Origin: Acidaminobacter sp.
Lineage (GTDB): Bacteria > Bacillota_A > Clostridia > Peptostreptococcales > Acidaminobacteraceae
Direction of reading: 5' to 3'
DNA length: 5,950 nucleotides
Assembly (NCBI GenBank): GCA_009881125.1
Contig: WXFH01000205.1
Location: forward strand, 1 to 5,950
This document shows, piece by piece, positions 1 to 5,880 of this stretch. The position numbers and the translations under genes were made by a program. The notes beneath the pieces were generated by a model. The model made no database searches, was not told the DNA's origin, and saw only the letters and a list, made by a program, of their open reading frames with translations. Within the stretch, counting starts at the first letter, position 1; each line of letters starts with the position of its first letter.

Positions 1-93
1 GGCCTTTCCGCTCAACACCAGCCGCTTTTCGAATGTAAAATTAGTTTTACTCATGTAAAAAACATACTCCCGAATGTAAAAACCAACCGAAAT
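1..93. repeat. Degenerate AATGTAAAA repeats at the left edge
   Basis: The motif ATGTAAAA occurs at 33-40, 53-60 and 74-81, a spacing of 20 and 21 bp. The first and third copies are AATGTAAAA, and the middle one is CATGTAAAA. GTAAAA (35-40) and TTTTAC (45-50) also form a short inverted repeat with a 4-nt loop. No open reading frame or good terminator is visible in this stretch, which lies just downstream of the response regulator stop codon. Short motifs repeated about every 20 bp resemble the multi-site ends of some transposons, such as the IS21 family. No transposase gene is present in the window to support that reading. The repeats are seen directly; their origin is inference. Confidence 0.45.
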
Positions 94-792
94 TTATTCG
101 ACGCCCTCAAGTTCCGCTTCAAAGATATATCCCACACCCCGAACGGACTTAATGTATGCCTGGTCATCGTCTCCCAACCTGATCTTTTGCCTCAGCCGTT
201 TGATATAAGCGGTCACCGTATTCTCATCATAATGCTCGCTTTCCCACACTTCGGCCAAGAGCGTTTTTCGCGTGAACACCACGTTGGGGTGGTCAATCAA
301 AAAACTCAAGAGTCTGAACTCGGTGGATGACAGCACAAGCTCCTGATCCCCTTTTAAGAGGCGATGCGCGCTTTTGTTAAAGATAAAGTCACCAAACTTC
401 ACCTGGCTGCCCACTCGAACCGTCTCGTTATAGACTTGATGTCTTCTTAATTGTGCCTGAATTCGGGCGATCAGCTCCATGGGATCAAAAGGTTTTGTGA
501 TGTAGTCGTCAGCGCCATATCCAAGACCAAGGATTTTATCCGATGATGATGTGTTCGCACTCAGAAACAAAATAGGCACTTTGTAGCGCTGTCGAATCCA
601 CTGGCACGTTTCCATGCCTCCCATCTCACTCATATTGACATCCAGGAGCACCAAGTCGACGCGTTCATCCATCAGCGCAATGGCATCCTTGCCATCATAG
701 GCGGTGATGACGCTCATATTGTTGAGCAGGAGAAATTGTTCGACCATTTTGACGATCCGCCTATCATCATCTACAACCAATATTTTTGGCAT
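94..792 (-). CDS. OmpR/PhoB-family two-component response regulator
   Basis: This is a cytoplasmic DNA-binding response regulator of 232 residues, normal for the family. The receiver domain (about 3-118) has the acidic pocket D8-D9-D10, phospho-acceptor D51, the switch residue S78 and K100 before P101. A winged-helix Trans_reg_C domain follows at about 135-228, ending in the typical R-G-V-G-Y. I chose the ATG at 792 because AAGGAAGAAGG (810-800) lies 7 nt upstream. An in-frame TTG at 813 would add seven residues but would place the ribosome-binding site inside the coding region. The proline of the usual D-x-x-M-P-x-M motif is serine here (S55). The gene is divergent from the permease, and its likely promoter overlaps an 11-bp tandem repeat, which suggests autoregulation. 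The partner kinase is probably the one at 2463-4382, by proximity only. The stimulus is unknown. Confidence 0.95.
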   Translation of the reverse strand: MPKILVVDDDRRIVKMVEQFLLLNNMSVITAYDGKDAIALMDERVDLVLLDVNMSEMGGMETCQWIRQRYKVPILFLSANTSSSDKILGLGYGADDYITKPFDPMELIARIQAQLRRHQVYNETVRVGSQVKFGDFIFNKSAHRLLKGDQELVLSSTEFRLLSFLIDHPNVVFTRKTLLAEVWESEHYDENTVTAYIKRLRQKIRLGDDDQAYIKSVRGVGYIFEAELEGVE

Positions 793-823
793 GACATCAC
801 CTTCTTCCTTCAAAATCGTTTAA

Positions 824-854
824 TTCATACCCTTTGGTGACAAATTGGTGACAA
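824..854 (-). promoter_or_regulatory. Weak candidate promoter of the response regulator
   Basis: On the minus strand, TTGTCA (854-849) could serve as -35 and TATGAA (829-824) as -10. The spacer of 19 bp is longer than ideal. Transcription would start about 20-25 nt before the ATG at 792. The -35 falls inside the tandem repeat at 834-855, so a protein bound there would affect this promoter. Confidence 0.3.
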
Positions 855-855
855 A
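834..855. promoter_or_regulatory. Perfect tandem 11-bp direct repeat, likely operator
   Basis: TTGGTGACAAA occurs twice head to tail (834-844 and 845-855) with no mismatch. OmpR/PhoB-family regulators typically bind as head-to-tail dimers to direct repeats about 11 bp apart, so that both subunits sit on the same DNA face. This repeat lies between an OmpR-family regulator gene and the divergent permease gene, where an autoregulatory site would be expected. It is about 45 bp upstream of the possible permease -10 and overlaps the possible -35 of the regulator gene. The repeat is seen directly; binding by this regulator is inference. Confidence 0.6.
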
Positions 856-873
856 GCAATGATGCTTTCATGA

Positions 874-888
874 CTTTTTAAGAAAATT
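874..888 (+). promoter_or_regulatory. CodY-box-like sequence upstream of the permease
   Basis: CTTTTTAAGAAAATT matches the published CodY consensus AATTTTCWGAAAATT at 12 of 15 positions. CodY is the Bacillota regulator that responds to branched-chain amino acids and GTP. It often represses amino acid and peptide uptake and catabolism. The site overlaps the expected -35 region of the permease gene, where a bound repressor would block transcription. The motif is AT-rich, and a match this good can occur by chance. Confidence 0.35.
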
Positions 889-907
889 CGATTTTTCGGT
901 GTATATT
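878..907 (+). promoter_or_regulatory. Candidate sigma-A-type promoter of the permease
   Basis: TATATT (902-907) is a fair -10. TTAAGA (878-883), 18 bp upstream, is a weak -35, as is usual for promoters that need an activator. The predicted leader is about 45 nt. The direct repeat at 834-855 lies upstream in an activator position, and the CodY-like box overlaps the -35. Confidence 0.35.
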
Positions 908-958
908 AACCCTATCTTATCACAGTTATCAAACTTCATACTCAAGGGAGGCCCCATC

Positions 959-2278
959 ATGGAAAAAAGCGTTATCCAGCAGCAGTCAAGCATTACACCG
1001 CTCAATCTCATGAAATTGGTCGTTTACAGCGCTATCGGCATTTTTATGTTTTTTATTCCAATCACCATCGGCGAAAAAACCACCATCCCTCTCGATCATT
1101 TAGTCACCTACATCACGGCAGCTCTGGGAAGCAGCGCAAAGTTCTATGCGCTCGCTGTCATCATTATGGGGGGCCTTCGTCCATTTATCGTCAAAACCTG
1201 GAACAAGGATGCAGTCACCCTGGTGTTCTCCATTTTCAAGCTCATTGGCATAGGCGTCGCGTTTATGGCGGTGTTCAACTTCGGACCGGCGTTTATGTTC
1301 GAACCCGACATGGTGCCGTTCCTGCTCAACAAGCTGGTCATCCCGGTTGGCTTGATCGTGCCAATTGGTTCGGTATTCCTCGCGTTTCTGGTAGGCTATG
1401 GTCTTCTCGAATTCATTGGTGTCATAGTCAGACCCGTCATGCGCCCGATCTGGAAAACCCCGGGCCGTTCCGCGGTCGACGCCGTCGCTTCCTTCGTGGG
1501 CAGCTACTCCATTGGCCTCCTGATCACCAACCGCGTTTTCAAAGAAGGCAAATATACTATTAAAGAAGCGTCTATTATTGCCACCGGTTTCTCAACGGTC
1601 TCTGCGACCTTCATGATTATCGTCGCCAAAACTTTGGGCATCATGGACTACTGGAATACTTACTTCTGGGCGACCCTGGTCATCACTTTTATTGTTACTG
1701 CCATCACTGTGCGCATTTACCCGCTCAACAAAAAGAGTGATGAGTACATCACTGAAGTTGGCGATCCGGAGCCGGAACTTCATGGCAACCTTGTGAAAAA
1801 CGCGGTTTCTGAAGGACTCAAAGCGACTAGCCATTCCGTGCCAATAGGCAAAAACATAGTGGACAACCTCAAGGACGGTTTCATCATGGCCATGGGCATT
1901 CTGCCAACGATCCTCTCTGTAGGTTTATTCGGGCTGATCCTTGCGAAGTATACGCCGATTTTCGATATCATCGGCTACATCTTCTATCCTTTTACCTGGG
2001 CACTTCAAATTCCTGAGCCGATGCTTGCAGCAAAAGCCTCCGCCCTCGAAATCGCCGAAATGTTTCTCCCGGCGCTCCTTGTGGTCGATGCACCAATTAT
2101 CACCAAGTTTATCATTGCCATTGTGTCCGTTTCATCAATTCTCTTCTTCTCCGCGTCGATCCCCTGCATTCTTTCCACGGAAATCCCACTGTCGCTGAAG
2201 GACATTCTCATCATCTGGTTCGAAAGAACGGTATTGACGCTGATCCTGGCAACGCCGGTCGCGTTCCTGTTGTTTTAA
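959..2278 (+). CDS. YjiH-family integral membrane protein (nucleoside-recognition GATE domain)
   Basis: This is a 439-residue inner-membrane protein, the usual length for the YjiH family. It has roughly nine or ten hydrophobic segments, at about 19-38, 61-76, 87-106, 122-162, 203-225, 234-254, 306-328, 333-350, 366-400 and 413-437. The best family marker is the conserved stretch at about 178-215, with S-F-V-G-S-Y-S-I-G-L-L at 178-188 and A-T-G-F-S-T-V-S at 208-215. A polar loop at 256-305 separates the two membrane halves. I chose the ATG at 959 because AAGGGAGG (944-951) lies 7 nt upstream. The in-frame GTG at 899 has no ribosome-binding site. Members are presumed transporters, and substrates are largely unproven. 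The nearby HutG-type gene and kinase suggest uptake of an amino acid or a nitrogen-rich metabolite, but this is inference. A hairpin at 2381-2424 probably ends the transcript. Confidence 0.85.
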   Translation: MEKSVIQQQSSITPLNLMKLVVYSAIGIFMFFIPITIGEKTTIPLDHLVTYITAALGSSAKFYALAVIIMGGLRPFIVKTWNKDAVTLVFSIFKLIGIGVAFMAVFNFGPAFMFEPDMVPFLLNKLVIPVGLIVPIGSVFLAFLVGYGLLEFIGVIVRPVMRPIWKTPGRSAVDAVASFVGSYSIGLLITNRVFKEGKYTIKEASIIATGFSTVSATFMIIVAKTLGIMDYWNTYFWATLVITFIVTAITVRIYPLNKKSDEYITEVGDPEPELHGNLVKNAVSEGLKATSHSVPIGKNIVDNLKDGFIMAMGILPTILSVGLFGLILAKYTPIFDIIGYIFYPFTWALQIPEPMLAAKASALEIAEMFLPALLVVDAPIITKFIIAIVSVSSILFFSASIPCILSTEIPLSLKDILIIWFERTVLTLILATPVAFLLF

Positions 2279-2372
2279 AGCCTCAGGCAGACTAAGCTCG
2301 ATCACAAATCAAGCAATTTCGCCTGTACGGTCATGGAACCAATTCAATAAATTCAGATTTGTTGCTTTGTGA

Positions 2373-2378
2373 TACAAT
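2373..2378 (+). promoter_or_regulatory. Possible -10 element for the histidine kinase
   Basis: TACAAT (2373-2378) matches the -10 consensus at five of six positions, but no good -35 lies 16-18 bp upstream. If it is used, the transcript would begin at the base of the hairpin at 2381-2424. That hairpin would then be a leader structure rather than only a terminator. Confidence 0.25.
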
Positions 2379-2380
2379 AT

Positions 2381-2424
2381 AAGTGTCTGGAGCTGCGGGT
2401 ACGACCGCAGTCCAGACACTTTTT
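2381..2424 (+). terminator. Intrinsic terminator after the permease gene
   Basis: The left arm (2381-2398) pairs with the right arm (2405-2421) in a 17-bp stem with one bulged G, closing a 6-nt loop GTACGA. Five T residues (2420-2424) follow, two of which can pair with the stem base. It lies about 100 nt after the permease stop codon and about 40 nt before the kinase start. It most likely ends the permease transcript and lowers read-through into the kinase. An attenuator role is possible if transcription starts just upstream. Confidence 0.75.
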
Positions 2425-2462
2425 CCATTTGAAAAAGATCATCTGCAAAGTGAGGGGTCCCT

Positions 2463-4382
2463 ATGAGCTTGAAGCGTCGACTTGCGCTGATCTTATGCGC
2501 GTTGATCATCTTTTTGATGCTCTCCGTCAGTTACTTTTTATACCATAAATCCGCCGCCATCATCAATCAGGACGCAAAACATTACATGGCGGCCCAGCTC
2601 GAAAGGACCAAGGAGAATATCGATCTATTACTGGAAATCACACAGCTGGAAACTGAAAATCTTGCAAATGACCTCCAGGTGCGGGGATTTTTAAAAGGAA
2701 CCCTGTCCAGCGCAGAAATAAATGCTTATCTGTACGACCTGATGGTGCAGCGCGATCCTGCTCACGTGCAGTATATGGATCTGTTTATACTCGATCTCAG
2801 CGGACACATTTCAGCCGCGACCAGGGCGGAATTCATGAATCTGGATCTTTCAAGCCGGGACTATTATTTGAACTCAAGACGTACCGGAACCACAGTGACC
2901 AGCGATATTTTAATTGCCAGATCAGACGGCTCACTCGTCGTCAATACCGTCAGCCCAATCTATGATGAGAACGGCACGCTGCTGGCCCACGCAGGTATTG
3001 CGATTTATGCGAAATACCTTTCAAATGTGGTCAAAACCTTCGAAATGGGACAGAACGGGTATTATATAATTCTAGATTCGGAAAACAGGATCCTCTCACA
3101 TCCGGATGTCAGTCTCATTGCAACCGAAGCAGACTTTGAGCTTCCTGAGAAATTGCGTACAGACGACCTTGAAAACGATGCGGCTTCCGCTTCTGACCTC
3201 CCGGTCATGAAATCCGCCGAGGGTGACAGCAATCTGATGATGTTTAAGCGTATGGCCAGCAATCAATGGATTTTGATCGCAGTGCTGCCCGAAACCGAGC
3301 TCCTTGGCAAATCTATCAGCCTGCTTTCCGACGTCATCTTAATTGGACTGATTACGACACTCCTCGCAGTTCTGGCTGCTTTTTATATTTCCGGAAAAAT
3401 TACCGCGCCCATAGTCGCCATCACCGAGTCCATAGACTCTGCGGCTAGGAGCAGCCAGCGTTTGACTCAGTCCGTCGCCAGTGCCGCTCAACATCTGGGA
3501 TCCTCTGAAAAGCTCTTCGACTCGGAGGGTTCTGCAAGGATTTCAAATTCCGAAGCCGCTTCGAGTGAAATCAGAAATTTATCCGGTGCCTATTTGAATT
3601 TTAAAGCCACACTGAGTGCCATGATCAAGAACTTCAGCCTGGAAAATGAACAGTTGTTAAAGCAGACCCAGTCCTTAACTTCCGCAATTGAAAAACGCAA
3701 TGATCAAACCGCCCAGTTTGTTTCTGTCCTATCCCACGATTTGAGAACGACGCTGACGCTGATCAAAGGCTACAGCAAGGCGCTGACTTCAGGCCTCAGT
3801 GTGGATGAAGACATTCGCCAAAAGTTTTTGCTCGAGATCGTCGAAGGTGCCGAAGATCTGGAGCGCATCACCTCAGATATCCTGGACTCCGCCTATGAGG
3901 CGCAGGCCGAGCCAAGGCTTCACGTCATAGAAGTCGACGCTGCTCAGTATGCAGCAAGGATTTTTGAGAACTCCAAACGCTATATCGAGGAGGCTGGGCT
4001 GATATTCGAAGGTGTCTGCGAGAACACCGAGGGACTACTTTCCATAGATCCGGTCAAAATCTCGCGGGTTTGGAATAATTTAATGAGCAACGCGGTCAAA
4101 TACTCCGAAGCCGGCGGTGTCATCCGCATCAAGCTGTACGGCTCAGACAGCCACGTGGTTTTCAGTATCGAGGATCACGGAATCGGTATCCCCGAAGAGG
4201 ATCAGGCAAAAATATTCGACATGTTTTTCTCCGGGCAGCACAACCGAAAACAAGGCTACGGGCTGGGTCTCTTTATCGCAAGATCATTTTTGCAGGCCCA
4301 TGGCTCAACCCTTCAGTTTATTTCTGAGAAGAAAAAAGGCACGACCTTTTGGTTTGAGCTGCCGCTAAAGGGATCCGAATAG
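2463..4382 (+). CDS. Membrane sensor histidine kinase with extracellular dCache domain
   Basis: This 639-residue kinase has TM1 at about 7-27, an extracytoplasmic dCache-type sensor at about 35-280, TM2 at about 288-309 and a HAMP-like linker from 310. HisKA follows with phospho-accepting H425, then HATPase_c with N539 and N543 in the N box, D571-x-G-x-G (G1) and G598-Y-G-L-G-L (G2). The ATG at 2463 has GAGGGG (2452-2457) 5 nt upstream. The H box reads S-H-D-L-R-T-T-L, with threonine (T430) where most HisKA proteins have proline. The linker from P316 to E369 is about 20 residues longer than a standard HAMP and rich in Ser and Ala. The sensor has R132 and Y135 of the known amino-acid-binding dCache motif. 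Tyr replaces the usual Trp, and the late Asp appears to be Ala (A180). No regulator gene is adjacent. The likely partner is the OmpR-type protein encoded at 94-792. Confidence 0.95.
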   Translation: MSLKRRLALILCALIIFLMLSVSYFLYHKSAAIINQDAKHYMAAQLERTKENIDLLLEITQLETENLANDLQVRGFLKGTLSSAEINAYLYDLMVQRDPAHVQYMDLFILDLSGHISAATRAEFMNLDLSSRDYYLNSRRTGTTVTSDILIARSDGSLVVNTVSPIYDENGTLLAHAGIAIYAKYLSNVVKTFEMGQNGYYIILDSENRILSHPDVSLIATEADFELPEKLRTDDLENDAASASDLPVMKSAEGDSNLMMFKRMASNQWILIAVLPETELLGKSISLLSDVILIGLITTLLAVLAAFYISGKITAPIVAITESIDSAARSSQRLTQSVASAAQHLGSSEKLFDSEGSARISNSEAASSEIRNLSGAYLNFKATLSAMIKNFSLENEQLLKQTQSLTSAIEKRNDQTAQFVSVLSHDLRTTLTLIKGYSKALTSGLSVDEDIRQKFLLEIVEGAEDLERITSDILDSAYEAQAEPRLHVIEVDAAQYAARIFENSKRYIEEAGLIFEGVCENTEGLLSIDPVKISRVWNNLMSNAVKYSEAGGVIRIKLYGSDSHVVFSIEDHGIGIPEEDQAKIFDMFFSGQHNRKQGYGLGLFIARSFLQAHGSTLQFISEKKKGTTFWFELPLKGSE

Positions 4383-4397
4383 AAAAGAATAGAATAG

Positions 4398-4476
4398 AAA
4401 AAAGCGGGATGAAATGAAAGTCGACACGAAGCTTAGTTAAGCTTCCGTGGTCATTCATTTCAGATCCCGCTTTTTT
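4398..4476. terminator. Long bidirectional terminator between convergent genes
   Basis: The outer arms AAAAAAGCGGGAT (4398-4410) and ATCCCGCTTTTTT (4464-4476) are exact complements. GAAATGAA then pairs with TTCATTTC, and the tip is an AAGCTTA/TAAGCTT palindrome (4429-4444), with small internal loops between. A-rich sequence on one side and T-rich sequence on the other let it work in both directions, for the kinase (plus) and the ureohydrolase (minus). The ureohydrolase stop codon (4478-4476) touches the T tract. Confidence 0.9.
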
Positions 4477-5507
4477 TATTCGGCATTCAAAAGCAAATTC
4501 TTGTTTTGACACAAGGTGTTCACCACGGTAAAAATAATGACCTTAGCCAGACTCGCAGTGATGTTGTCCTTGTCGAACCGCGGCGATACTTCTGCAATAT
4601 CAAAGCTGATGACTTTTCCGGATCTGATGAGACGCTTCAAAATCTTCAGCGCAAGCTCCGGATCCAGACCAAGGGGCTGCGGTGCGCTGACCCCGGGTGC
4701 AAAGGCAGATGAAAAAACATCAGTGCATACCGTCACATACAAGTGGTCTGTCTGACTTACAAAAGCACCTATAGACTCACTCAGCTGCCAGTGATCCTCC
4801 TGAATGAGGTCTTTGGCCAGCTTGTATTTGACGCCCAGCGCATCAGCCGTTCTGAACAGTTCAATGGTATTGCTGCAGCGCTGAACACCAGCGCAATAAT
4901 ACAGAAAAGGCAATCCGCTGGCGGCGTTCAGATCCGCGATCTGCCGGAACATAGTCCCGGAGTTTCCGCCGCTTGGGTAGGGTCTCAGATCAAAGTGGGC
5001 ATCGAAATTGAAAATGCCTATCCCAGGGCGCGATTCTCCGGATGTCAGAAATTTCTGCAGCCCTTGGTAATGCCCATAAGCGATCTCGTGTCCGCCGCCC
5101 AGGAGAATGGGAAACAGATTCAGCCTGAGGAGTCGCTCGACCATCATACCCAGCTGTCTCTGACTTTCCTCCAGATTCCCGTCCTCACATACCACGTCCC
5201 CCGCATCAAGCAGCGTAACCGACGGATCGAAATAACACGGCAAATTCGCCAGTTCATGGCGAATACTCTCCGGTCCGTTGACCGCGCCGCCCCGCCCTTT
5301 GTTTCTGCGGATGCCCTCGTCAGATTTGAATCCAAGAAAGGCTATGCCAAGGGCACCGTCGCAGGCTCTAACAGTGTCGTCATTCAGATCCAGAAGCCTC
5401 ACACACTGATGCCATCTGAAGGCGTAATAGTTGTCCTCGCTGTCCACTCTGCCGTGCCACTGATCAAGGTTTTCGAGTGGCTTGTATCGATTCAGCCCCT
5501 TGTACAT
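4476..5507 (-). CDS. hutG: Formimidoylglutamase-like protein, arginase/ureohydrolase superfamily
   Basis: This 343-residue cytoplasmic enzyme is likely to hydrolyse N-formimino-L-glutamate to L-glutamate and formamide, the last step of one histidine degradation route. Superfamily motifs appear in order: G-G-G-H-E with metal ligand H140, N-F-D-A-H-F-D with D169, H171 and D173, then T-V-C-T-D-V-F with D263, and D-I-A-E-V with E306. The following A-F-A-P-G-V-S-A-P-Q-P-L-G (268-280) is typical of the HutG branch rather than arginase or agmatinase. C261 stands where classical arginases have the first Asp of D-x-D, which bridges both manganese ions. The ATG at 5507 has GGAGGA (5521-5516) 8 nt upstream. 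No hutH, hutU or hutI is in the window, so the substrate is an inference from family. Other ureohydrolase activities remain possible. The gene is convergent with the kinase. Confidence 0.85.
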   Translation of the reverse strand: MYKGLNRYKPLENLDQWHGRVDSEDNYYAFRWHQCVRLLDLNDDTVRACDGALGIAFLGFKSDEGIRRNKGRGGAVNGPESIRHELANLPCYFDPSVTLLDAGDVVCEDGNLEESQRQLGMMVERLLRLNLFPILLGGGHEIAYGHYQGLQKFLTSGESRPGIGIFNFDAHFDLRPYPSGGNSGTMFRQIADLNAASGLPFLYYCAGVQRCSNTIELFRTADALGVKYKLAKDLIQEDHWQLSESIGAFVSQTDHLYVTVCTDVFSSAFAPGVSAPQPLGLDPELALKILKRLIRSGKVISFDIAEVSPRFDKDNITASLAKVIIFTVVNTLCQNKNLLLNAE

Positions 5508-5553
5508 TTACAGTTTCCTCCAGTCTATGTGAAGATAATCCTTTGGAGATACT

Positions 5554-5582
5554 CTAACAGACAGCTGTCAACAATTCGTCAA
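5554..5582 (-). promoter_or_regulatory. Weak candidate promoter of the ureohydrolase
   Basis: On the minus strand, TTGACG (5582-5577) and TGTTAG (5559-5554) are 17 bp apart. A perfect TTGACA (5571-5566) lies between them but has no matching -10 at 16-18 bp. The start would lie roughly 40 nt before the ATG. The -10 is poor, so the promoter may need an activator. Confidence 0.3.
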
Positions 5583-5629
5583 AAGATAAATTGGGATGGT
5601 GGCAGTTCGCTGACTTTGGGTTGACTATA

Positions 5630-5725
5630 GGTGACGCGGACAGGTTTTACATTGGTGACGCGGACAGGTTTTAGCTTGGTGACGCGGACAGGTTTTACTT
5701 TGGTGACGCGGACAACTTCAAATTT
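5630..5725. repeat. 24-bp tandem repeat array, three full copies and one partial
   Basis: The core GGTGACGCGGACAGGTTTTA starts at 5630, 5654 and 5678, and each copy is followed by four variable bases. A fourth copy at 5702 keeps only the first 13 bases (GGTGACGCGGACA) before diverging. The second to fourth copies are preceded by TT and so contain TTGGTGAC, the core of the operator-like repeat at 834-855. The array lies 123-218 bp upstream of the ureohydrolase ATG, in noncoding DNA. It could be a multi-site protein-binding array (an operator or a transposon end). No known element is identified. Confidence 0.85.
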
Positions 5726-5779
5726 GGTTCCAGAGCATGCGATAACGATTCTCACATTGTAAAGAATAACGATCCATTC
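5726..5779. other. Non-coding spacer with a repeated ATAACGAT
   Basis: No gene is supported in the whole 5508-5950 stretch. Between the array and the hairpins, ATAACGAT occurs at 5742-5749 and 5766-5773, 24 bp apart, the same period as the array. ATTCT (5748-5752) and AGAAT also form a small inverted repeat between them. This may be coincidence. Confidence 0.3.
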
Positions 5780-5796
5780 GCGCCCGGCACGGGCGC
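5780..5796. other. Short GC-rich hairpin
   Basis: GCGCCC (5780-5785) and GGGCGC (5791-5796) form a perfect 6-bp stem with a 5-nt loop. There is no T tract directly after it on either strand. It lies just left of the larger hairpin at 5806-5860. Confidence 0.5.
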
Positions 5797-5801
5797 ACTT
5801 C

Positions 5802-5867
5802 AAAAAAGGGAAATGGCGCGATAGGCCGAAGTTTACGGAGGCCGCAGCGCCATTTCCCTTCCTTTTT
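5802..5867 (-). terminator. Strong terminator-like hairpin, best on the minus strand
   Basis: AAGGGAAATGGCGC (5806-5819) and GCGCCATTTCCCTT (5847-5860) are exact complements over 14 bp. GGCC pairs inside the 27-nt loop can extend the structure. On the minus strand the stem is followed by a run of T (5807-5802). On the plus strand it is followed by TTCCTTTTT. It would suit a minus-strand gene beyond the right edge, and would insulate the ureohydrolase from it. Confidence 0.7.
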
Positions 5868-5880
5868 CCACAATTAAAAG

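Noticed and set aside
853..868. Small inverted repeat AAAGCA-N4-TGCTTT upstream of the permease
   Set aside because: With 6-bp arms in AT-rich DNA it is close to chance. It could be an operator half-site pair, but nothing else supports it.
899..958. Longer permease start at GTG 899
   Set aside because: There is no ribosome-binding site before 899 and the codon overlaps the candidate -10 region. The ATG at 959 has AAGGGAGG at ideal spacing.
2391..2411. Guanidine-II (mini-ykkC) riboswitch, suggested by an ACGA in the hairpin loop near a ureohydrolase
   Set aside because: That class needs two similar hairpins with ACGR loops. Only one is present, it is a typical terminator, and it precedes the kinase rather than the ureohydrolase.
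4743..5624. Plus-strand reading frame of 293 residues
   Set aside because: It lies antisense to the well-supported HutG-like gene, has no family motifs and no convincing ribosome-binding site.
5630..5725. CRISPR array
   Set aside because: The copies are contiguous 24-bp tandem repeats with only four variable bases between cores. There are no spacers and no cas genes.
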